DNA of 64,000 nt from assembly GCA_020161395.1 (NCBI GenBank), contig JAIUOE010000013.1, positions 1 to 64,000 of the forward strand, in the 5' to 3' direction. The notes beneath the pieces are model-generated. The model was not told the origin of the DNA and did no database searches. It saw nothing but the letters and a program-made list of their open reading frames with translations. Every line of letters starts with the position of its first letter. The first letter of the stretch is position 1. This DNA comes from Bacteroidota bacterium (GTDB taxonomy: Bacteria; Bacteroidota; Ignavibacteria; Ignavibacteriales; Ignavibacteriaceae). The position numbers were made by a program, and so were the translations under genes. Shown piece after piece: positions 28,951 through 36,131 of this stretch.

Positions 28951-29534
28951 TCTACCCATACACGACCCCTTGCGGGGCCGACGCAATTATTGATTTTTGC
29001 TACCCATACATTTCTACCCATACACGACCCCATCCGGGGCCGACGCAATATTTGATTTTGGTGTTACCCATACATTTCTACCCATACACGACCCCTTGCG
29101 GGGCCGACGCAATTATTGATTTTTGCTACCCATACACGACCCCATGCGGGGCCGACACAATTATTGATTTTTGCTACCCATACACGACCCCATGCGGGGC
29201 CGACACAATTATTGATTTTTGCTACCCATACACGACCCCTTGCGGGGCCGACCAAATATTTGATTTTGGTGTTACCCATACATTTCTACCCAACACGACC
29301 CCTTGCGGGGCCGACGCAATATTTGATTTTTGCTACCCATACACGACCCCATGCGGGGCCGACGCAATATTTGATTTTGGTGTTACCCATACATTTCTAC
29401 CCATACACGACCCCATCCGGGGCCGACACAATATTTGATTTTTGCTACCCATACATTTCTACCCATACACGACCCCATGCGGGGCCGACTCAATTATTGA
29501 TTTTTGCTACCCATACACGACCCCATGCGGGGCC
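28951..29534 (-). repeat. Inner right REP-like array, eleven inverted hairpin units
   Basis: Core GACCCC-NNNN-GGGGCC starts at 28964, 29026, 29090, 29138, 29186, 29234, 29297, 29345, 29409, 29471 and 29519. Loops are TTGC, ATGC or ATCC. Spacings are 62, 64, 48, 48, 48, 63, 48, 64, 62 and 48 nt, so units come in two sizes. The long ones carry an extra 14-nt copy of the GTATGGGTAG word (minus-strand sense). Because 48 nt is 16 codons, all three plus frames stay open for long stretches; these frames are not genes. Confidence 0.93.
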
Positions 29535-29553
29535 AATTTTTCATTTGTTCGAT

Positions 29554-29670
29554 CTCTCAGGTTTCTCAAGTCTCTCGAGTTTCTCAAGTTTCTCAAGTTT
29601 CTCAAGTTTCTCAAGTCGCTCAAGTTTCTCAATTCTCTCAAGTCTCTCGAGTTTCTCAGGTCTCTCAATT
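29554..29670. repeat. Outer right nonamer array (inverted copy)
   Basis: Thirteen consecutive 9-nt units (117 nt), consensus TTCTCAAGT, the reverse complement of the left array word. The last unit (29662-29670) contains the stop codon of the adjacent membrane-protein gene (29665-29667). Confidence 0.92.
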
Positions 29671-30177
29671 CCCTCTCTTCCACAGAAGTTCATACAACAC
29701 AACTGACACCATGATCAGGAATGAAATGTAGATCAGTGTGGAGGAGAGTGCCGTAAGGTAAATAAAACCAGGATGAACAAATCTTACAAGCCAGATACCG
29801 CCAAATGTGAAGAGGGTGGAGAAGAGAGGTTCGACCATGAAGAAACCCTTCCAGAAGCCGCCAATGGTTGAGTTAAACCAAAAGATTCCTCCAAGTGCGA
29901 GAAAAATGAATGCAAAACCAAACAGATGATTGTGGGTTGTGATCAACAGCTCCGAAACCGGTTTTTCATATTTTTCGGGAATGTCAAACTCATCGGCTTT
30001 ACCTGTATCCGTGCCGTTAAAATGTTCGACTGCCTTGTCCGGTTGGTAACTTGTATTGTGGTAAAGAAATATGAGCCCCGTTGCTACTGCGGCTGACAGC
30101 AGAATCGTAAAAGCTGCCAGGAAGATTTTAAGATTTTTCGGCAGCAAATGAAGTTTGATTTTTAAAATTGATTCCAC
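29665..30177 (-). CDS. Four-helix membrane protein of unknown function
   Basis: 170 residues with predicted membrane helices at ~18-40, ~80-100, ~108-128 and ~138-162 and a ~35-residue periplasmic loop after helix 1. The start of helix 2 reads TTHNHLFGFAFIF, with two His that could bind haem or metal. The gene is last in an operon after a porin and an FMN-binding protein. That setting suggests an envelope electron-transfer or metal-related system, but I do not recognise the family. Its TGA stop is supplied by the nonamer array, so the C-terminal residues WKRGN may have been altered by the repeat. Confidence 0.7.
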   Translation of the reverse strand: MESILKIKLHLLPKNLKIFLAAFTILLSAAVATGLIFLYHNTSYQPDKAVEHFNGTDTGKADEFDIPEKYEKPVSELLITTHNHLFGFAFIFLALGGIFWFNSTIGGFWKGFFMVEPLFSTLFTFGGIWLVRFVHPGFIYLTALSSTLIYISFLIMVSVVLYELLWKRGN

Positions 30178-30188
30178 ATTATCCTTTT

Positions 30189-30728
30189 CTAAAATATTTC
30201 GTGAAACAGAACAGCGAGTTTTTTAATGCCTTTTGAGACTGAATTGGCAGAGATAGTAGCACCTGAAATTGAGTCTATTGCTTTCCCGACCGTATAATCG
30301 GAATCTTTGTTCTTCCCTTTGAATTGTTTGTTCCATCCCTTATCAGCAACCTCTCCACCATACTGTTCTCTGTACTTTACGATGTGTGAGGAGAGAATAT
30401 TTCCTTTTGTATCGAACAGTACCAGAAATGTTATCGGCATTGCTTTGCCGTAAACATTATCCAGGAGTCCGTAAGAGGTGACTTTCCCTTTGTTGGAAAC
30501 TGTATAAATATAGATAAAGTCATTTGCGAATTTTTGTTTCGAGGCAGATTCTGCATTCTTTTTTGCTTTTGCGGGGATGGTGTATTTCTCCTGTTTGATG
30601 GAGACACCTTTCCCCATTTCTGAGCGGATTATCGATTCCGTCAGTTCTTTTATCTCCTGCCCGCGGGTTTGATTCCACAGGCAGGAAATGGCTATAACAA
30701 ATGTAATTGTGATTATTTTCGCAGTCAT
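30189..30728 (-). CDS. Exported FMN-binding domain protein
   Basis: Begins with MTAKIITITFVIAISCLWNQ, a likely signal peptide, and is 179 residues long. The C-terminal half is an FMN-binding domain of the RnfG/NqrC type (PF04205). The flavinylation motif is DSISGATIS, where the Thr would be joined to FMN by an ApbE-type transferase. The frame opens 34 codons upstream, but the ATG at 30728 lies one base past the porin stop, gives a proper signal peptide and fits operon coupling. No apbE is in the window. Role probably extracytoplasmic electron transfer. Confidence 0.82.
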   Translation of the reverse strand: MTAKIITITFVIAISCLWNQTRGQEIKELTESIIRSEMGKGVSIKQEKYTIPAKAKKNAESASKQKFANDFIYIYTVSNKGKVTSYGLLDNVYGKAMPITFLVLFDTKGNILSSHIVKYREQYGGEVADKGWNKQFKGKNKDSDYTVGKAIDSISGATISANSVSKGIKKLAVLFHEIF

Positions 30729-30729
30729 A

Positions 30730-31803
30730 TCAGAACATGTATCCAACGCCAAGATTGAATGACTTCGTTTCTTCATCGTTTGATTTTCTCTTTTTGGAAC
30801 TGAAATCGACTTTGAGAACGATGTTATCAAGGGGCAGGATATTTAATCCGACCATAATTTGAGTATAAGCGAAATCATCCGGTTTCAGGTTTGTATTTCT
30901 TACAGTTGATGCGGTGTTGTAGAATGAATATCTTACAAACGGGATTATTTGCCAGTCGGATTTAATGAATCTGTTGATGTCATATCCAAGGTCGAAGTAG
31001 TAACCTGTTGAAGTTTCGACTGATCCTCTGTTGTAATTTATCATTGCGCCTTCAGCAACGGCATATAATCCGTTTTTGCTGTATTTGGCGTGTAATTCCA
31101 CGAGGTTAAATTCGATAGTGGAGGAGTCACCTCTCGCTTTGTTGTAAGTTGCAGAAGCTCCTGCTTTGAAAGCTGATGAAATGTTATAGTCGAGTCGAAG
31201 TGTGTACATGAGATCGGTCGCGTCTGCAAGATAACCTTTTCTTCTTCCGCTTCGAAGTGCTGATGCAGGTGAAAACTTCTCGCTGTTCAGTCCTTCCATA
31301 ACATTCAAAGTATATTCCAGACCTTTGTAATTTCCGAAAACTGATGCTCCGTTTCCATACCATGTGGTTGGGATGATTGCATTGTGGTAGTCGGGTCTTT
31401 CCACTCCAAAGAAGGTCGGGGGTTCATGAATTTCGTTGATTATTCCTACAGGAGCAAGCACGACACCTGCTCTGAATCCAAGCCAGTTGTAGGGAAGGTA
31501 GCTGACATACGCCTGCTCAAGTTCCACTTCGCCATTTCCACCGCTGACGAAGTTATGCTCCAGTTCGAGTTCAGCTTTGAATGACCATTTCTCTGAAAAT
31601 GAGTGACTGAAAAAGAGGACGAATCTGTGAAAATCGAGTTTCTTTTCAGCTTTTTTTGTATCGAATGTATTATTGTTGTAATGCAGTTCTCCATATCCAC
31701 CGACACCGGTCTTTGGGGTAAAAAAATCATCCTGGGCGAACAGGCTTGTTGTCATAAGTATGACAAGGATAAGGAGGGGTTTAAAATTATTGGCATAGTA
31801 CAT
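30730..31803 (-). CDS. Outer-membrane porin (phosphate-selective porin O/P-like)
   Basis: 357 residues. Signal peptide (~1-24, ending LFAQ), then GVGGYGELHYNN and a repeated beta-strand pattern, with a final strand ending in GYMF. VGIINEIHEPPTFFGVERP is typical of porins of the OprO/OprP-like or 'porin' family of Bacteroidota. Substrate is not readable. First gene of the porin, FMN-protein, membrane-protein operon, with a well-formed Bacteroidetes promoter 58 nt upstream. Confidence 0.8.
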   Translation of the reverse strand: MYYANNFKPLLILVILMTTSLFAQDDFFTPKTGVGGYGELHYNNNTFDTKKAEKKLDFHRFVLFFSHSFSEKWSFKAELELEHNFVSGGNGEVELEQAYVSYLPYNWLGFRAGVVLAPVGIINEIHEPPTFFGVERPDYHNAIIPTTWYGNGASVFGNYKGLEYTLNVMEGLNSEKFSPASALRSGRRKGYLADATDLMYTLRLDYNISSAFKAGASATYNKARGDSSTIEFNLVELHAKYSKNGLYAVAEGAMINYNRGSVETSTGYYFDLGYDINRFIKSDWQIIPFVRYSFYNTASTVRNTNLKPDDFAYTQIMVGLNILPLDNIVLKVDFSSKKRKSNDEETKSFNLGVGYMF

Positions 31804-31860
31804 ATGGGCTAACTTTCATTGTTTTATGTTTATATTAAGATTAAGTCTAAATAACAATAG

Positions 31861-31891
31861 CAAATATAAGAAAGCGTTTGATTCTGTGCAA
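31861..31891 (-). promoter_or_regulatory. Bacteroidetes-type promoter of the porin operon
   Basis: On the minus strand TTG (31889-31891) is followed after exactly 20 nt by TATATTTG (31861-31868), matching TTG-N19-21-TAnnTTTG. The porin start is 58 nt downstream of the -7 box. Confidence 0.6.
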
Positions 31892-31919
31892 TATATATTA
31901 AAGGAAGTATAAGATTTTT

Positions 31920-31933
31920 TTTACAATTGTAAA
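31920..31933. promoter_or_regulatory. 14-bp perfect palindrome TTTACAATTGTAAA
   Basis: A perfect palindrome nine bases past the murI stop and ~30 nt upstream of the porin promoter -33 box. It could be an operator for the porin operon or, with the adjacent A-run on the minus strand, part of the murI 3' end. No regulator gene is nearby. Confidence 0.35.
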
Positions 31934-31942
31934 GGAACGGGG

Positions 31943-32788
31943 TTATTTTTTAATCGAAAAGAGGGAGGAAATGTAGTCGGTCTCCACTTTATGGATGTTT
32001 GTTATCTCCTTTCCGAGGAAGAGGGATGCGACAAACTGAAAAGTGGTTGGCACATCACTTACATAATAAATATGTGAACCCTGTGAATTTGAATTGTTGA
32101 GAATATCCCGTTCGGTGAGTTCTTTCACCACCGAGTAGGAAGCCGCAATACCGGAATCAACAAGTTTTATTTCGGGTCCCACCTCCCGTTGAATAACCTC
32201 GCGTAGTATGGGGTAATGGGTGCAACCGAGAATGAGTGTGTCAATTCCTGCAGTTTTAAGTGGTGCAAGATATTCAGCAGCCACAGCCTGTGTTGCCGGA
32301 TGATCAACCCAACCTTCCTCTGCAAACGGGACAAAAAGGGGACAGGCTGTCTCGAATACCTCAACATTCGGGCTGAGTTCTTTAATCTTCCGGGAGTAGG
32401 CATTGTTGTTAATCGTGGCGCGGGTACCAATGACACCGATTTTATTGTTGGAAGTGTAGCCGAGACCATACTTTGAACCGGGCTCAATCATTCCGATTAC
32501 GGGAACATCAAATTTGTTTCTCAGGCTTTCTATGGCAACGGAAGAAGCTGTGTTGCAGGCAACCACAATGGCTTTTACACCGAACTCCATTAAAAATGCT
32601 GCATTCTGAATTGAGTATTCAATGACTGTATCGTTTGACTTGGAGCCATAGGGGACCCTTGCGGTATCGCCAAAGTAAACGATATTTTCATTTGGGAGGG
32701 CATCGATGAGGTGCTTTACAACGGTAAGTCCACCAATACCTGAATCGAAAACGCCAATTGGAGCCGGTCTGTTTTTCATAAAATCCAA
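31943..32788 (-). CDS. murI: Glutamate racemase
   Basis: 281 residues; makes D-glutamate for peptidoglycan. The two catalytic cysteines are in VVACNTASSVA (~residue 77) and ILGCTHYPILREV (~188), and PIGVFDSGIGGLTVVKHL (N-terminal) and YFGDTARVPYGSKS (~38) are family motifs. The ATG four codons in (Met-4) is an alternative start. It is downstream of glnD with a 41-nt gap on the same strand. Confidence 0.94.
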   Translation of the reverse strand: MDFMKNRPAPIGVFDSGIGGLTVVKHLIDALPNENIVYFGDTARVPYGSKSNDTVIEYSIQNAAFLMEFGVKAIVVACNTASSVAIESLRNKFDVPVIGMIEPGSKYGLGYTSNNKIGVIGTRATINNNAYSRKIKELSPNVEVFETACPLFVPFAEEGWVDHPATQAVAAEYLAPLKTAGIDTLILGCTHYPILREVIQREVGPEIKLVDSGIAASYSVVKELTERDILNNSNSQGSHIYYVSDVPTTFQFVASLFLGKEITNIHKVETDYISSLFSIKK

Positions 32789-32829
32789 AATGTTGAACTC
32801 AAAAATAAGAAAAAGAAATGATCAGAGTC

Positions 32830-35391
32830 TCAGAGAATCTCTTCAATACAATTTTTAAGCTCTTCGGTGATTACGGGATAAAAATTGCGCGAGACTTTTT
32901 TCTTGCGGGAATCGAGTACATAGAATGAATCCACAATGTCGCTTCCCATGGTAAGGATTTTGGCAAAGTAGATGTTTAGACCCAAATCATGCAGTTTTGA
33001 GGTAACTTTAAAGAGGAAACCGATCCTGTCTGGGGAATGGATATCAATAATCGTATATTTTTTTGATTCTTCAAACCTGATGGAAACTTTCCCTTGTTTC
33101 TTGAAGAACTTGCTTTCGAGTCGCCACCATTTCGATTTGTGTTTTTTCAGTTCTGTGGAAAGCTGGAGCATTCCTTTTTCCATCTTTACAAAGTCAGCTT
33201 CAATTTTGGAAAATTTAAGCTCATCCACATTGGAACCGGTTCTGAAATCAGATACATTAAAACTGTCGATGATTATTCGGTCTTTCCTTGTGAAAATCTT
33301 TGCATCGTGAATATTTACATCATTGATCAGAAAGACACCGCAAAGTTTTGCCAGGAGTGATTCCGCATCGAAAGTTATTACTGTTACATTGGTGAAGTTC
33401 CCAGCCTGCTTAAACATAACAGAAATTGGTGAGCCTGAGACAATCTCCTCGATATGTCGTGCCATTTCCTCTTCCGAAAAGTAATTGGCATAAGCAAGGT
33501 CTTCAAACGAATCGATATGCGATTTCACATGTGCGTGAGAAATATTTGATGAGTGTTCAAGTATTTTCTCTGCAGCGGGAAAAGTTGACTGATAGAGAAG
33601 TTCTTCGGCGGGAAGTTCCTCTTTGATCATTTCCGACGATTTACGGTAGAGTTCATTAAGCAGGTCGTTTTTCCAGGATGTCCAAAGGGCACTGTTGACG
33701 GCAGAAAGGTCTGAATAAGTGAGGAGGTAGAGCATGTCAAGCTCTTCAGCAGAACTTATATTTGATACAAACCGGTTAAGCGTCTCAGGGGAGTTCAGGT
33801 CTCTTCTGAAAGCGGTATGTGCCATTAAAAGATGATTTTTGACCAGGAACTTCACCATTTCAATCTCTTTTTCCCTGTAACCGAGGCTTTGCATAAAGGA
33901 GTCTGCTATTTCAGCTCCCAGCAGATGATGCCCCTCAAGGTTAATTGGTTTGGCAATATCGTGAAATAAAATCGCCAGATACAAAATATCTCTTCTAGCG
34001 ATTGTATTAAAGAGTCTTCCCAGAACCGATTTTTCGTGCTGTACTTTCTCGACATTCATTATAGCGATAATAGTGTGCTCATCGGCTGTGTAACTGTGAT
34101 ACACGCCATGCTGGATAAATCCTGACAGATCAACAAATTCGGGGATCAGGGCACCAAGCACTCCGAGTTCGTGCATTGAAGCGAGAGTTGCACCGACATT
34201 GTCTTTTTGCTGCAGGATTTTCTTAAAATAGTTTGTTGCCTGGGGAGTGCGTTCGATGGTAGTGTTGTCGAGGCTGTTTACAATTTGCGACCTCAATTTT
34301 TCATCGAAGAGAGCTGCCTGATCCGCCTTGAGGTAAAACGCTTTCATTATCTGATCAGTATTAAGATAACCCTCATCGGAAGAATAAAGAGTATCGCCTA
34401 AAATATAAAAATCGTCATCGAGTCTGATTGCAAGGGAAGAAGAGGGAAGAGGGAAGAGGATTTTTCGGTACCGTTTTATAAATGATTTCAAAAATCTGTT
34501 TACAATACCTGTGGCATTGTAATATTCCTTCATCAGCTCCTTGTAACCGCCACCAAATCCCATTGCATCTGCCACTGTTATCTGTGCTTCAAAATCGAGT
34601 CTGTCGGCTTTCCTTCCAGCGGAGAGGTGGAGGATATTTCTGACTGTAATCAGAAATTTGTAACTTTTTATTAACCGGGCAATCTCATTGACCGGAAAAG
34701 GTTTCTCCTCAAAGATTGTATTGATAAAGAGTTCAGACTGCGACAATCCCTCTGTTTGTCCGAAAGTTCTGGCATGGGAGAAGATATAAATCCATTGAAG
34801 AAGCTGGAAATCCCTTAATCCACCGTTGGAAAGTTTCACATTCGGTTCAATCATTTTGCTCGAGAGACCATGCTTGTTGTAACGGTTGGTCATATCTTCC
34901 ACAAATTCCTTAAAGAGATTTTGCTTTAATTCGGGAGTAAAAATCTCTTCCAGGGTCGACAACCAGCTCTGATATACAGGACTGTTTCCGCAAATAAAGG
35001 AAGTTTCGAGAAGGGATGTGAAGACATGCAGATCTGTTGTGGAATATTTGCTGATGTCATCAAGTTCTCTTACGGTATGCGATATCTCGAGACCCGAATC
35101 CCACATAAGAGTGACAAATGCGGAAATTTGTTCCGAATCCTTTTTGGAATCAGAGGAAATTATGGTGATATCGATATCAGAGTAGGGTGCAAGTTCTCTT
35201 CTTGAGAGGGAACCTCCGGAAACCACAGCAAAACTAAAATCCTGATGACCTGCAACACGACGAATGAGATTCTCAACTTCAAGGCTGAAACGGTAGGAAC
35301 AGCCCAGTCCGTTTTTAATAACTTCATCGCCCGAAAAGAAATTTTTAATCAGGTCTTTAAGATTATACTTTGCAGGGTCTCCGGAATCCAT
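32830..35391 (-). CDS. glnD: [Protein-PII] uridylyltransferase-like protein (GlnD)
   Basis: 853 residues. The N-terminal nucleotidyltransferase has VSGGSLSRRELAPYSDIDITII (metal-binding DxD at ~residue 74), then KLSNGGLRDFQLLQW (~187). The central HD phosphohydrolase domain has LAILFHDIAKP (~475), and two ACT domains lie at the C-terminus (~670-740 and ~780-850), with the typical DRIGFLFKVTSKL segment. GlnD senses glutamine and modifies PII, but no glnB/glnK or glnA is in the window, so the partner is elsewhere. It sits between queF (6 nt upstream) and murI. Confidence 0.88.
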   Translation of the reverse strand: MDSGDPAKYNLKDLIKNFFSGDEVIKNGLGCSYRFSLEVENLIRRVAGHQDFSFAVVSGGSLSRRELAPYSDIDITIISSDSKKDSEQISAFVTLMWDSGLEISHTVRELDDISKYSTTDLHVFTSLLETSFICGNSPVYQSWLSTLEEIFTPELKQNLFKEFVEDMTNRYNKHGLSSKMIEPNVKLSNGGLRDFQLLQWIYIFSHARTFGQTEGLSQSELFINTIFEEKPFPVNEIARLIKSYKFLITVRNILHLSAGRKADRLDFEAQITVADAMGFGGGYKELMKEYYNATGIVNRFLKSFIKRYRKILFPLPSSSLAIRLDDDFYILGDTLYSSDEGYLNTDQIMKAFYLKADQAALFDEKLRSQIVNSLDNTTIERTPQATNYFKKILQQKDNVGATLASMHELGVLGALIPEFVDLSGFIQHGVYHSYTADEHTIIAIMNVEKVQHEKSVLGRLFNTIARRDILYLAILFHDIAKPINLEGHHLLGAEIADSFMQSLGYREKEIEMVKFLVKNHLLMAHTAFRRDLNSPETLNRFVSNISSAEELDMLYLLTYSDLSAVNSALWTSWKNDLLNELYRKSSEMIKEELPAEELLYQSTFPAAEKILEHSSNISHAHVKSHIDSFEDLAYANYFSEEEMARHIEEIVSGSPISVMFKQAGNFTNVTVITFDAESLLAKLCGVFLINDVNIHDAKIFTRKDRIIIDSFNVSDFRTGSNVDELKFSKIEADFVKMEKGMLQLSTELKKHKSKWWRLESKFFKKQGKVSIRFEESKKYTIIDIHSPDRIGFLFKVTSKLHDLGLNIYFAKILTMGSDIVDSFYVLDSRKKKVSRNFYPVITEELKNCIEEIL

Positions 35392-35397
35392 AAATTT

Positions 35398-35793
35398 TTA
35401 TCCCTTGAAGTCTTCCGCTTTATGCTCAACTTCTACAACGGATGAAACTCCACCTCTCACCGAAAAATTGGCAGTAAGTTTGAAGTATCTTGGCTGAAGT
35501 ACACCAATCAGGTCATCAGCTATTCTGTTGGTCACATTCTCATAGAAAATGCCGTCGTTTCTGAACGACTGGAGGTAAAGTTTTAAAGATTTCAATTCCA
35601 CGCACCATTTTTCAGGAATATATTCAAACTGCATGGTTGCAAAATCGGGATGTCCCGTTTTTGGACACACAGATGTAAATTCATGAGCGGTATGGATAAT
35701 TCTGTAGTTTCTGTGAGAATTACTGTTTTCAAAAATTTCGAGTATTTTGACTTTTTCGTCCACTAACAAGCCTTTCTTTTCTTTTTCTAACAA
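35398..35793 (-). CDS. queF: NADPH-dependent 7-cyano-7-deazaguanine reductase (QueF)
   Basis: Reduces preQ0 to preQ1 in queuosine synthesis. Short, type I form. The nucleophilic Cys is in TSVCPKTGHPDFA (~residue 40-52), and the QueF-specific ELKSLKLYLQSFRNDGIFYE motif (~72-91) binds NADPH. The frame begins with TTG at 35793 (131 residues); a GTG at 35763 (121 residues) is equally plausible because the first ten codons are Lys/Glu-rich and resemble a ribosome-binding region. First gene of queF-glnD-murI. Confidence 0.92.
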   Translation of the reverse strand: MLEKEKKGLLVDEKVKILEIFENSNSHRNYRIIHTAHEFTSVCPKTGHPDFATMQFEYIPEKWCVELKSLKLYLQSFRNDGIFYENVTNRIADDLIGVLQPRYFKLTANFSVRGGVSSVVEVEHKAEDFKG

Positions 35794-35870
35794 CTATTGC
35801 GTTAAATTAATTCAAAAACCAAACTTTAAATTTAAACTCTTTGGCGGATTCGACAAATTGTGGGGGTAAG

Positions 35871-35949
35871 TCAGAACCTCAGAACTTCGGTGCGCCGCGG
35901 CGCATCGGAGTTACTGAAGCAACGGAGTTCCAGTGTTCTCGGAGTAAGT
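35871..35949. repeat. Nonamer array with 14-bp perfect palindrome
   Basis: 9-nt periodic words (CCTCAGAAC, ATCGGAGTT, ACGGAGTTC types) surround TGCGCCGCGGCGCA (35891-35904), a perfect 14-bp GC palindrome in AT-rich surroundings. The tail TTCCAGTGTTC recurs in the array at 36045-36099 as TTCCGGTGTTC. Confidence 0.6.
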
Positions 35950-36044
35950 TTTGCATTAACTATATATATTGTTATTTTTGATACTTAAATCAGGATTATA
36001 AAAGACAACCTGGAACAATTCATCGGACAGATAAATGAAAAAAG

Positions 36045-36099
36045 AACCTCAGAGTTTCAGGACCTCAGAATTTCGGAGAAACTGAGATTCCGGTGTTCG
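36045..36099. repeat. Nonamer array upstream of the beta-helix gene
   Basis: Six 9-nt words: CCTCAGAGT, TTCAGGACC, TCAGAATTT, CGGAGAAAC, TGAGATTCC and partial GGTGTTCG. The opening CCTCAGAGTTTCAG recurs right after the gene at 38819. Confidence 0.65.
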
Positions 36100-36131
36100 A
36101 CAATTATTGAAAACTAAAAGAAGACAGATCA

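Larger units (their letters stand above)
28192..29670. mobile_element. Nested inverted-array module around a single-strand transposase (REPtron-like)
   Basis: Order: nonamer array (28192-28320), three REP-like hairpin units (28357-28500), transposase (28501-28950), eleven inverted hairpin units (28951-29534), inverted nonamer array (29554-29670). Both layers are inverted across the transposase. The module fills the gap between the convergent S9 peptidase and membrane-protein genes. The general plan fits RAYT transposases with REP palindromes; the outer nonamer shell is, as far as I know, not part of described REPtrons. Confidence 0.75.
35794..36131. other. Intergenic region with nonamer words and a GC palindrome
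   Basis: 338 nt between divergent queF and the beta-helix gene. It holds two nonamer arrays (35871-35949 and 36045-36099, listed separately) and an AT-rich middle. No RNA gene or ORF is evident. Confidence 0.6.

Noticed and set aside
28951-29534. CRISPR array
   Set aside because: The 'spacers' are near-identical to each other, the repeat is a GC hairpin with variable loop, and no cas gene is present.
28947-29714. Long plus-strand open frames of the type 'YTTPCGAD...' in all three frames
   Set aside because: They are translations of the hairpin repeat array. The 48-nt unit is 16 codons without stops, so frames stay open by arithmetic. No start signals, and sequence identity follows DNA units.
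30729-30830. Extended N-terminus of the FMN-binding protein
   Set aside because: It overlaps the porin gene in another frame and would bury the signal peptide.
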